A stretch of DNA of 64,000 nucleotides from Sutcliffiella horikoshii (GTDB taxonomy: Bacteria > Bacillota > Bacilli > Bacillales > Bacillaceae_I): contig NZ_CP020880.1 in NCBI RefSeq assembly GCF_002157855.1, positions 3,038,001-3,102,000 of the forward strand, written 5' to 3'. Under the pieces are notes generated by a model, which saw only the letters and a program-made list of their open reading frames with translations, did not search any database and had not been told where the DNA came from. Within the stretch, counting starts at the first letter, position 1, and every line of letters begins with the position of its first letter. Shown here in pieces: positions 8,831-16,468 of the stretch. Position numbers and translations under genes: made by a program.

Positions 8831-8934
8831 ATTGTAACTTCTTCGGAGGTTATTGTGACTTTTAGAAAAGCTATTGTAACTTTTTCAAGGCTTATTGTGA
8901 CTTTTCGATCGGTTATTGTAACAATATTACAATT
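8830..8934. repeat. five-copy 21-bp tandem repeat
   Basis: TATTGTAAC or TATTGTGAC starts at exactly 8830, 8851, 8872, 8893 and 8914, so the period is 21 bp. TAAC and TGAC alternate, and most units continue CTTTT. The array lies in the convergent gap between the amidase gene and dtd. Because 21 is a multiple of three it creates short open frames on both strands, which I regard as spurious. The rest of the gap to 9010 shows nothing else I can name. Confidence 0.9.
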
Positions 8935-9010
8935 TGACCAACTCTCCTCCCCACCAGCCCACAAAAAAAGCCGGTCGCATACCTACTAAGGCACGTAACC
9001 AGCTTCAAAA

Positions 9011-9451
9011 TCATTTACTTTCCACAATTAACGTAACCGGTCCGTCATTGACGAAATCCACGTCCATCATAGCACCGAATCGACCAGTCTCAACCGTTAT
9101 ACCTTTTCCGCGCAACTCTTCGTTAAACGCTTCATAGATAGTTTCTGCGTGGTCGGGCCTTGCCGCGTCCATGAAATTAGGACGGCGCCCCTTTCGGCAG
9201 TCGCCATATAAGGTGAACTGAGAAACGGACAGTATTTGACCTTTCACGTCAAGTAATGAAAGATTCATTTTATCCTGCTCGTCTTCAAAAATACGGAGGT
9301 TTGCCACTTTTTCCGCAACATATGCTGCATCTTCCGTACTATCCTCATGCGTAACGCCAACGAGTAGCATCAATCCACGATCGATTTTTCCTACTACATC
9401 GCCGTCCACACGTACTTCTGCTCTTTTTGCTCTTTGCAAAACAACCCTCAT
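9011..9451 (-). CDS. dtd: D-aminoacyl-tRNA deacylase
   Basis: A 146-residue enzyme that hydrolyses D-aminoacyl-tRNAs, the usual length for the family. Diagnostic motifs are '[10 protein letters not shown]', '[19 protein letters not shown]' (about residues 74-92, containing the SQFTL signature) and the C-terminal '[18 protein letters not shown]' with the cross-subunit Gly-x-Met-like segment of the active site. It lies 20 bases downstream of relA and is probably co-transcribed with it, as in B. subtilis (yrvI). Confidence 0.96.
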   Translation of the reverse strand: MRVVLQRAKRAEVRVDGDVVGKIDRGLMLLVGVTHEDSTEDAAYVAEKVANLRIFEDEQDKMNLSLLDVKGQILSVSQFTLYGDCRKGRRPNFMDAARPDHAETIYEAFNEELRGKGITVETGRFGAMMDVDFVNDGPVTLIVESK

Positions 9452-9471
9452 TCTAACAAAACCTCACTAAC

Positions 9472-11670
9472 TTACTGCATTATTCTGCGTACAGCATAAA
9501 TATCGGAAATCTGTTTAATCCGCTCCACAACTTTATGCAAATGGTTGATATTATGAATCGCAATAGCCATGTGGATCGTTGCCATTTTATTTCGATCAGA
9601 ACGGCCGGAAACTGCTGTAATATCAGTCTTCGTCTCGTTAACCGCCTGCAACACTTCATTCAACAGGCCTCTGCGGTCGTAGCCTGTTATTTCTATTTCC
9701 ACATTGTACTCGCGGTTGTCTTTCACATCGCTTTCCCAGTCCACATCAATGAGTCGGTCGGTCGTGCCTTCCGCTTCAACGTTTGCACAGTCTGCACGGT
9801 GAACGGACACACCACGCCCTCTTGTGATGAAACCTACAATCTCATCCCCAGGTACAGGATTACAGCACTTAGAAAGGCGAACAAGCAAGCTGTCGATTCC
9901 TTGCACGACCACACCTGCGTCTTTGCGTTTTTTGACTGGTGCTGTTTTCTTTTTCTCGGCATTTTCCGTGATATCTGTGATTTGTTGTTCTTTATCACGC
10001 TGACGACGCTGCTTTTCAGTCAAACGGTTTGCCACTTGAAGCGCAGTGATTCCGTTATAGCCGACTGCGGCAAACATATCATCTGCAGTCATAAAGTTGA
10101 ACTTTTCCGAAACACGGTTAATGTTTTCTGAATTCAAGATTTCCTTCAGGTCAAAGTCCATTCCCTTGATTTCTTTTTCAACAAGGTCACGGCCTTTTTC
10201 CACATTTTCCTCACGACGTTGTTTCTTGAAAAACTGACGGATTCTATTCTTCGCCTGGGAAGTTTGAGCAAGCTTTAACCAGTCCTGACTTGGTCCGTAG
10301 GAATGCTTAGAAGTCAGAATCTCAATGATGTCACCAGTTTTCAATTTATAATCCAATGTAACCATCTTGCCGTTCACTTTGGCACCAATCGTTTTATTTC
10401 CGATCTCAGAGTGAATACGATAAGAGAAATCAATCGGCACAGATCCGCTAGGAAGCTCTATAACATCGCCTTTAGGTGTGAATACAAACACCATATCAGA
10501 GAAAAGGTCAATTTTTAACGACTCCATGAATTCTTCAGCATTTGTCGCATCATTTTGCCACTCGAGAATTTCGCGGAACCATGTTAATTTTTCCTCAAAA
10601 GATGCGCGGTCATCGGCTTCTTTGTCCTCTTTGTACGCCCAGTGTGCAGCAATTCCGTACTCTGCTATCTGATGCATGTCGCTTGTACGGATCTGCACTT
10701 CCAAAGGATCTCCCTTTGGTCCGATTACAGTTGTATGCAAGGACTGGTACATATTAGGCTTTGGCATGGCAATATAATCTTTGAAGCGGCCAGGCATCGG
10801 TTTCCAGCATGTGTGAATGATTCCAAGGACGGCATAACAGTCCTTAATGCTATTCACGATGATGCGGACAGCTAATAGATCGTAAATCTCGCTAAACTGC
10901 TTGTTCTGTTTAGCCATTTTACGATAGATGCTATATATATGCTTAGGGCGACCGGAAAGCTCCGCAGTAATTTCCACTTCTTCCAGACGGTCGTTTACTT
11001 CATTCATAACCTCGGAAATATACTCTTCACGCTCTGCTCGTTTTCGTTTCATCAGGTTAACGATTCGGTAGTATTGTTGTGGATTCAGATAACGTAAGGC
11101 TGTATCTTCAAGCTCCCACTTAATTTTACTGATTCCCAATCGATGGGCAAGCGGCGCAAAAATTTCAAGGGTTTCGTTTGAAATCCGGCGTTGCTTTTCT
11201 TGTGGAAGATGCTTTAAAGTCCTCATATTATGAAGTCGGTCTGCAAGCTTAATTAAAATGACACGGATATCCTGAGCCATTGCAACGAACATTTTTCGAT
11301 GGTTTTCCGCTTGTTGCTCTTCTTGGGACTTGTACTTAATTTTACCGAGTTTCGTCACACCGTCCACAAGCATAGCCACTTCGGCATTAAAGGCTTCCTT
11401 GATCTCCTCCAAGGTAACGGACGTATCTTCTACCACATCATGAAGAAACCCAGCCGCAATGGTGGATGGATCTAGATCAAGGTCCACAAGGATTCCTGCG
11501 ACCTGTATTGGATGTATGATATAAGGCTCACCGGATTTTCGATACTGTTCTGCATGAGCGTTTTTCGCAAACTCATACGCTCTTTCCAAAAAGGCAATGT
11601 CCTCACCCTTTAGATAGCGCCTCGCATTATCTATCACCTGGTCTGCAGTTAATACTTGCTCATTTGCCAT
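9472..11670 (-). CDS. relA: bifunctional (p)ppGpp synthetase/hydrolase (RelA/SpoT homologue)
   Basis: A 732-residue long RSH protein that makes (p)ppGpp on amino-acid starvation and hydrolyses it. The start is ATG 11670 ('MANEQVLT'), with AAGGTGA eight bases upstream; an in-frame GTG lies four codons earlier. The HD hydrolase domain has 'AAGFLHDVVEDT' (about residues 76-87); the synthetase domain has 'PNMYQSLHTTVIGPKGDPLE'; TGS ('VFVFTPKGDVIELPSGS', about 390-450), a conserved-cysteine region ('SKCCNPVPGDEIVGF') and a C-terminal ACT domain follow. The hydrolase motif is intact, so the protein should be bifunctional. A long leader precedes it. Confidence 0.96.
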   Translation of the reverse strand: MANEQVLTADQVIDNARRYLKGEDIAFLERAYEFAKNAHAEQYRKSGEPYIIHPIQVAGILVDLDLDPSTIAAGFLHDVVEDTSVTLEEIKEAFNAEVAMLVDGVTKLGKIKYKSQEEQQAENHRKMFVAMAQDIRVILIKLADRLHNMRTLKHLPQEKQRRISNETLEIFAPLAHRLGISKIKWELEDTALRYLNPQQYYRIVNLMKRKRAEREEYISEVMNEVNDRLEEVEITAELSGRPKHIYSIYRKMAKQNKQFSEIYDLLAVRIIVNSIKDCYAVLGIIHTCWKPMPGRFKDYIAMPKPNMYQSLHTTVIGPKGDPLEVQIRTSDMHQIAEYGIAAHWAYKEDKEADDRASFEEKLTWFREILEWQNDATNAEEFMESLKIDLFSDMVFVFTPKGDVIELPSGSVPIDFSYRIHSEIGNKTIGAKVNGKMVTLDYKLKTGDIIEILTSKHSYGPSQDWLKLAQTSQAKNRIRQFFKKQRREENVEKGRDLVEKEIKGMDFDLKEILNSENINRVSEKFNFMTADDMFAAVGYNGITALQVANRLTEKQRRQRDKEQQITDITENAEKKKTAPVKKRKDAGVVVQGIDSLLVRLSKCCNPVPGDEIVGFITRGRGVSVHRADCANVEAEGTTDRLIDVDWESDVKDNREYNVEIEITGYDRRGLLNEVLQAVNETKTDITAVSGRSDRNKMATIHMAIAIHNINHLHKVVERIKQISDIYAVRRIMQ

Positions 11671-11858
11671 ATTTCTACTCACCTTTTTGACTTTCTTTTT
11701 TTATTTTACTAGACGTATCCTATTAAAAAAGCGCAAGCGCCTATTATATTCATCTTAATTTCTTACCATTATGGACAGAAATCTTTCGTTCTTTACTTGA
11801 ATAGAACAAAAAAGTATATTGTTTTTATTATCGTGAAATTTTATGTAGATGTAAAGAG

Positions 11859-11887
11859 ATTATGAGGGAAAAATAAAGATTTGTCGA
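11859..11887 (-). promoter_or_regulatory. candidate relA promoter
   Basis: On the minus strand TCGACA (11887-11882), a 17-base spacer and CATAAT (11864-11859). The start near 11852 would give a leader of about 180 nt before relA. The leader contains a small GCGC/GCGC hairpin (about 11731-11741). The 11671-12006 gap shows no gene. Confidence 0.5.
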
Positions 11888-12006
11888 CAGATTTTTCAGG
11901 AATTGGTGTAAAAAATATACTTTTCTAATAAAAGCAGTCTTTTTACCTATCATTTCATTTTATTTATGTTAACAGGAAATAGTACTAGGCCCTTATCATT
12001 ATATAT

Positions 12007-12046
12007 GAAAAAAACTAGAGCAATCCGATTGCCCTAGTTCTTTTTT
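12007..12046 (-). terminator. terminator of apt
   Basis: On the minus strand AACTAGGGCAATCGG and its partner form a stem (AACTAG.GCAAT/ATTGC.CTAGTT, 12013-12039), with a T run after it. The other side is T-rich as well. Confidence 0.85.
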
Positions 12047-12050
12047 AAAA

Positions 12051-12563
12051 TTAGTATTTCATTAATGTAAGAATATCGAATCCGTCTAATTTGCTGCGTC
12101 CATCCAAGTAGGATAGCTCGATAAGGAATGCAATACCTGCAACTACTCCGCCAAGCTCTTCAACAAGCTTGATTGTCGCTTCGATTGTACCACCTGTAGC
12201 CAGTAGATCATCTGTAATCAAAACGCGTTGACCAGGCTTGATCGCATCTCTATGGATAGTCAGTACATCTTTACCGTACTCCAAACCGTATTCCACACGA
12301 GCTACTTCACGTGGAAGCTTTCCTTCTTTACGAACCGGCGCAAAGCCAACTCCTAAAGAATACGCTACCGGACAACCGATGATAAATCCACGTGCTTCCG
12401 GTCCAACAATTAGATCTACCTCTTTATCGCGAGCATATTCAACGATTTGGTCTGTTGCATAACGGTATGCATCACCATTGTCCATTAACGTTGTAATATC
12501 CTTGAACTGTATACCAGGTTTTGGCCAATCAGGAACGATTGTTACGAATTTCTTTAAATCCAT
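12051..12563 (-). CDS. apt: adenine phosphoribosyltransferase
   Basis: A 170-residue purine salvage enzyme converting adenine and PRPP to AMP. The PRPP-binding loop '[17 protein letters not shown]' (about residues 117-133) and the upstream '[20 protein letters not shown]' are diagnostic, and the length is typical. The ATG has a TAGGAGGA site. It follows recJ by 14 bases and probably shares its transcript; the terminator lies directly after it. Confidence 0.96.
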   Translation of the reverse strand: MDLKKFVTIVPDWPKPGIQFKDITTLMDNGDAYRYATDQIVEYARDKEVDLIVGPEARGFIIGCPVAYSLGVGFAPVRKEGKLPREVARVEYGLEYGKDVLTIHRDAIKPGQRVLITDDLLATGGTIEATIKLVEELGGVVAGIAFLIELSYLDGRSKLDGFDILTLMKY

Positions 12564-12577
12564 CTTCTATTTTCCTC

Positions 12578-14923
12578 CTATGAATGAACAGTGCATTGCT
12601 TGGTTAGATGCTGATCAAACCACACTTTTAATTGTTTATATGAAGAATATAAAAACAAGTTTTCAAGCATCACTTGCTGTTGCTTTTTACGATAAGTTGG
12701 AGACTCTTCAAAGTCCCTTTTTTTCGCTGCATGGTTTAATGCGATAAAACCCTTGTCTATTGTAACAAATTCTAAGTCAAAAAACACCTGTGATATGAAA
12801 TCTACCGTTTCTTTTGACCAGCCTCGATGCTTGGCAATATCTTCTGCATGTTTTCTAAGATCAAATGATCCTTTTTTGGCAAGTAATGCGTAAAACCATT
12901 TAAAGTGTTCCCTCGTCGGGATGGTAGAAAAGAAATGATTCTCCTTTTGATAGAAGGAAGCATAGATTCGCTCAGGTGTACTGGTTTGTAATAAAGTGGA
13001 CAGGTGCTCTTCCTCAGATGGAATATCAAGGATTACAACATACTTCCCTGTCAAATCCATATCAGCATTCTCTATAAACATACTTGCATATGGTCGTAAC
13101 TCATCATGGAGATTTATTTCTTCCAAAGTATTTTCATTAAAATATAGGATGTGGAGTTTTTCCTTATCTATTCCATTTAATGTTTGATTTAACTGTTTAA
13201 TGGAACGGATATCAAAAAGCTGCCAATCTGTCACTCTGATATCTTTTAAAAATAGTTGCGGCTTACGAAAATTGTTCCACTCATTTATAGAAAGCTCTCC
13301 TAAAACGTCAAGGGATGCCCCTGGAGAGACATGGTGATAGGTTTCCCCAAAGCCAAAACCTACGCAATCAAGGGAACTTCCTTCCTGTTCGATAACTAAT
13401 TTCAGGTGATTGCTTTTGTTTCCAATCTGACGAATTTGCTGTGGCAGTACACCTTTTACTAGCACTTTCGGTTTCGGATTGGCCACACCGAATGGGGCAA
13501 GCATTTCCAACTGCTCTATTGTAGCAAGTGTTACCTCACCCACCGTGCATTCGATATCCACTTCAGTAATAGGCGTAAAATCTTCTTCTGTCAGGATTTC
13601 TAATGCCTTTTGATTCATTCTTTGTCTGAGATCATTTACATCTTCTATTTTCACAGTCATCCCGGCTGCCATTGGATGTCCTCCAAAATGAGGCAAAATA
13701 TCCCGGCATTCCGAAAGGTTTTCAAAGAGATCAAAGCCTGCGATGGAACGGGCAGAACCTTTTGCCAACCCTTTATCCTCATCAAAGCTAAGTACGATGG
13801 TCGGTCTGTAAAAGCGATCCACAAGGCGTGATGCGACAATCCCGATCACTCCCGCATTCCAATTAGTTCCCTCCACAATAATAAAACCATTATCTTCAGG
13901 CGGGTATTTCTCTTCCACCTGTTGAATGGCTTCTTCGGTAATTTGGGTCACAATTTGCTGTCTCTCTTTGTTGTAACTTTCCATTTCCTCCGCAAGCATT
14001 TTGGCTTCTTCCAGATCATTTGTCATGAGAAGATGAACTGCCGGGTCTGCATTATCCAGGCGTCCCACCGCATTGATTCTCGGTCCGATCGAAAACCCTA
14101 CTGTCTCTTCTGTTACCGTATGCAATTCCACTCCGCATTTTTGAAGAAGCGCCTTCAGTCCGACACGTGTGGTCTGTTGCATCTTTTTGATACCTTTAGA
14201 CGCTAGTAATCTATTCTCGCCGACTAACGGGACCAAATCAGCAATAGTTCCGATGGCCGCCACATCAAGAAGGTGCTCCGGGTTTTTCCCTAGTAGTGCA
14301 TGTGCTACCTTGTAGGCAACCCCAACGCCAGCCAGATCATCAAATGGATAGGAGCATGTTTCTTTTTTAGGGTGAATGATTGCATAAGCATCAGGCAATT
14401 CGGGTCCTGGCTCATGGTGATCGGTGATGATAAGATCCACCCCTAGTTCTTTCGCCACTTTAGCCTCATAGAGGGCGGAGATTCCTGTGTCGACTGTGAT
14501 AATGACAGAATATCCGTTTTCTTTTGCTTGCTTGAAGGCATTTTCATTTGGTCCGTATCCTTCTGTAAAGCGGTTTGGGATATAAAAATCAACCAGTGCA
14601 CCGACTTCTCGCAAAGCAGTCACCATGACGGTGGTAGAGCTGACTCCATCTGCGTCATAGTCGCCAAACACAAGGATCTTCTCTTCTTTTGCAATCGCTT
14701 GATTTACTCTTTCTACAAGCTTGTCCATATCTTCCATTAAAAAAGGATCATGAAACTCTTGATCATTTGTATATAAAAATTCTTTTGCTGCATCTATCGT
14801 GTCAAACCCTCTGTTTACCAAAAGGGTAGCAATAAGAGGGGCAATATCCAAAGATTCTGCTAGTTGATCAACCAGCTCTGTATTCGATTCACTTACATTC
14901 CATCTCGATTTAGAAGCTAACAC
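12578..14923 (-). CDS. recJ: single-stranded-DNA-specific 5'-3' exonuclease RecJ
   Basis: A 781-residue Bacillus-type RecJ used in recombination and mismatch repair. It starts at GTG 14923 with GGGAGGA upstream. The DHH phosphoesterase core shows 'VFGDYDADGVSSTT' (motif I, about residues 81-94) and 'IITDHHEPGPELPDAYA' (motif III); the DHHA1 part carries 'SARSIAGFDLFENLSEC' and 'HFGGHPMAAGMTV'. An OB-fold region with 'LVIEQEGSSLDCVGFGFG' follows. The extra C-terminal 200 residues are the extension seen in Bacillales RecJ and absent from the E. coli form. Confidence 0.95.
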   Translation of the reverse strand: MLASKSRWNVSESNTELVDQLAESLDIAPLIATLLVNRGFDTIDAAKEFLYTNDQEFHDPFLMEDMDKLVERVNQAIAKEEKILVFGDYDADGVSSTTVMVTALREVGALVDFYIPNRFTEGYGPNENAFKQAKENGYSVIITVDTGISALYEAKVAKELGVDLIITDHHEPGPELPDAYAIIHPKKETCSYPFDDLAGVGVAYKVAHALLGKNPEHLLDVAAIGTIADLVPLVGENRLLASKGIKKMQQTTRVGLKALLQKCGVELHTVTEETVGFSIGPRINAVGRLDNADPAVHLLMTNDLEEAKMLAEEMESYNKERQQIVTQITEEAIQQVEEKYPPEDNGFIIVEGTNWNAGVIGIVASRLVDRFYRPTIVLSFDEDKGLAKGSARSIAGFDLFENLSECRDILPHFGGHPMAAGMTVKIEDVNDLRQRMNQKALEILTEEDFTPITEVDIECTVGEVTLATIEQLEMLAPFGVANPKPKVLVKGVLPQQIRQIGNKSNHLKLVIEQEGSSLDCVGFGFGETYHHVSPGASLDVLGELSINEWNNFRKPQLFLKDIRVTDWQLFDIRSIKQLNQTLNGIDKEKLHILYFNENTLEEINLHDELRPYASMFIENADMDLTGKYVVILDIPSEEEHLSTLLQTSTPERIYASFYQKENHFFSTIPTREHFKWFYALLAKKGSFDLRKHAEDIAKHRGWSKETVDFISQVFFDLEFVTIDKGFIALNHAAKKRDFEESPTYRKKQQQVMLENLFLYSSYKQLKVWFDQHLTKQCTVHS

Positions 14924-14990
14924 ACTAATTCCTCCCTTAGCCTATCTAATTATACAAGAGAGTTGTATTAGCTTCAATGGGTGTAAAAAA

Positions 14991-15088
14991 GGTACCTGAC
15001 CCCAAAAACAAGCATTGAAGATTCTTTCTACACACACTGCTGGGGTCTGGTACCGCCCTTAAGCTCTTGGTACCACCCTTAATCTCTT
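14991..15088. repeat. inverted and direct short repeats in recJ-lapA gap
   Basis: GGTACCTGACCCC (14991-15003) is nearly inverted at 15042-15054 (GGGGTCTGGTACC, one mismatch). A 20-base direct repeat, GGTACCRCCCTTAAKCTCTT, follows at 15049-15068 and 15069-15088. The GACCCC/GGGGTC core relates it to the palindromes at 6156 and 41588. Confidence 0.65.
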
Positions 15089-15101
15089 CTATACACTCAA
15101 C

Positions 15102-15132
15102 AAAAAAACACAGGTCCACTATCTCGACCTGC
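15102..15132 (-). terminator. terminator of the lapA-like gene
   Basis: GCAGGTC and GACCTG (15131-15126 with 15116-15111 on the minus strand) form the stem, and the gene's stop codon lies in the loop; a run of seven T follows on the minus strand. Confidence 0.75.
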
Positions 15133-15439
15133 GTCTCTCCCCAACTGAACCTAACGTATTTTCCTTATCCTCAACCACATGTTCGCCCGCAGCTGTTTCC
15201 CCAGAAACACCAACATGCTTCTGCTGCATCTGCCGTTTAACTTTGATCACCTGATAGATCCCGATAGACCCGGCAATCACAATACCCATCAAAGTCGAAA
15301 ATAAAATGACTAACACCAACGGCCATTCCGCTGTACCGAATAAGTAATTCACTTCGACAGGCGCTACATTCAATACCGCAAAAATGGCGACTACGATTGT
15401 GAAAAGAACACCTGCTAAAAGATACCATTGTGTCTTCAA
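15119..15439 (-). CDS. LapA-family small membrane protein (DUF1049)
   Basis: A 106-residue membrane protein with two hydrophobic segments, about residues 5-25 ('LLAGVLFTIVVAIFAVLNVA') and 40-62 ('LVLVILFSTLMGIVIAGSIG'), and a charged C-terminal tail. The spacing and the 'FAVLNVAPVEVNYLFG' motif between them match the lipopolysaccharide-assembly LapA/DUF1049 family, called YrvD in B. subtilis; in Gram-positives the role is unknown. The start is TTG 15439 with GGGGGAG upstream. The stop is inside the terminator stem-loop. Confidence 0.8.
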   Translation of the reverse strand: MKTQWYLLAGVLFTIVVAIFAVLNVAPVEVNYLFGTAEWPLVLVILFSTLMGIVIAGSIGIYQVIKVKRQMQQKHVGVSGETAAGEHVVEDKENTLGSVGERRRSR

Positions 15440-15460
15440 TTTAAACTCCCCCTTCTGAAA

Positions 15461-16351
15461 TTATTCATAGTATGGATTGATATGCACGAACACATCCTGA
15501 ACTTCTCTATTTTCAACGAGTTTCGCCTTCACGTTTTTACCTATTTTATGACCATCTTCCACCGTAATGTATGGATCAACGGAAATTTTTAAATCAATGA
15601 TGACATAGTGACCATGTTCCCTTGCATGAAGGCTGTCAATTTTCATCACACCAGGTACAGTTAAAACAACTTCACGAAATTCTTCTGTATCTTCCTCATG
15701 CATGACATGGTCCATCGTATTGTGAATAGATTCCGAACCAAGCTGCCAGGAAATCTTTATAATCATGATAGCTACCACTATCCCGGCAACCGGGTCAAGA
15801 TATACTAACCAATCAACTCCGATATACCCTCCCAAGACAGCACCGGCAATACCTATTAGAGCTGCGATGGAGGAGAAGACATCTGATCTATGTTCATATG
15901 CATTGACGATGATGGCGTCACTCTTTATTCTTTTTCCCAAATTGTACTTATATCGAAACATTATTTCTTTAACGATGATGGAAAAGACAACGACATAAAT
16001 AGCTAAAACTTTTGGTGCCTGGATTGGTTCAAAAAAAGCCTGAAAAGACGATTTACCAATTTCAAACCCGACAATCAATAAAAGAACCGCGACAATAATG
16101 GCAGCAATATTCTCCGCCTTGCCATGTCCATATGGATGATCTTCATCAGGTGGTTGCTTGGCTGCCCTTAAACCTATGTATACTGCCAAAGATCCTGCAA
16201 CATCAGATGCAGAGTGAACCGCGTCCGCAACAAGTGCCCGACTGTTGGCAACTACTCCAGCCCAAGCTTTTAATCCGGCCAATACAATGTTACCGACCAC
16301 CCCGACCAATGCTGCAAATTCGGCCTTCTTAAATCGCTCATTATGTTCCAT
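15461..16351 (-). CDS. cation diffusion facilitator family metal transporter
   Basis: A 296-residue CDF protein that exports divalent metal ions (Zn, Mn or Fe; substrate not readable here) by proton antiport. I start it at ATG 16351, where AGGGGTG lies just upstream. Six membrane helices fill residues 1-205, with the metal sites in 'LVADAVHSASDVAG' (helix II) and 'AYEHRSDVFSS' (helix V). The C-terminal 90 residues are the cytoplasmic metallochaperone-like domain with 'DSLHAREHGHYVIIDLKISVD'. It lies 21 bases upstream of the lapA-like gene. Confidence 0.92.
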   Translation of the reverse strand: MEHNERFKKAEFAALVGVVGNIVLAGLKAWAGVVANSRALVADAVHSASDVAGSLAVYIGLRAAKQPPDEDHPYGHGKAENIAAIIVAVLLLIVGFEIGKSSFQAFFEPIQAPKVLAIYVVVFSIIVKEIMFRYKYNLGKRIKSDAIIVNAYEHRSDVFSSIAALIGIAGAVLGGYIGVDWLVYLDPVAGIVVAIMIIKISWQLGSESIHNTMDHVMHEEDTEEFREVVLTVPGVMKIDSLHAREHGHYVIIDLKISVDPYITVEDGHKIGKNVKAKLVENREVQDVFVHINPYYE

Positions 16352-16423
16352 TACGACACCCCTTTGCATTCTCTACTTTCTATTGTACCCGAAATAAGGC
16401 AAATCCTTCTAAAAAACATAGAA

Positions 16424-16461
16424 ATAAAAATGTCACAGCGCATGTATCTTACGCTGTGACA
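16424..16461 (-). terminator. terminator of secDF
   Basis: TGTCACAGCG (16431-16440) pairs with CGCTGTGACA (16452-16461); the minus strand has a T run at 16430-16426. Confidence 0.9.
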
Positions 16462-16468
16462 ACTCTCA

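Noticed and set aside
8653-8989. Open frames on both strands over the 21-bp array (e.g. + strand 8786-8989, - strand 8653-8964)
   Set aside because: They exist because the repeat period is a multiple of three; they have no ribosome site and overlap a terminator and the amidase gene.
9535-10131. 198-codon + strand frame
   Set aside because: Antisense to the conserved TGS/ACT part of relA; no family similarity recognised and no ribosome site.
11671-12006. A small gene in the relA-apt gap
   Set aside because: No frame with a ribosome site and plausible composition; only a probable relA promoter and leader are seen.
12478-12747. 89-codon + strand frame across the apt-recJ junction
   Set aside because: Covers the ribosome site and ends of two conserved minus-strand genes; no evidence of expression.
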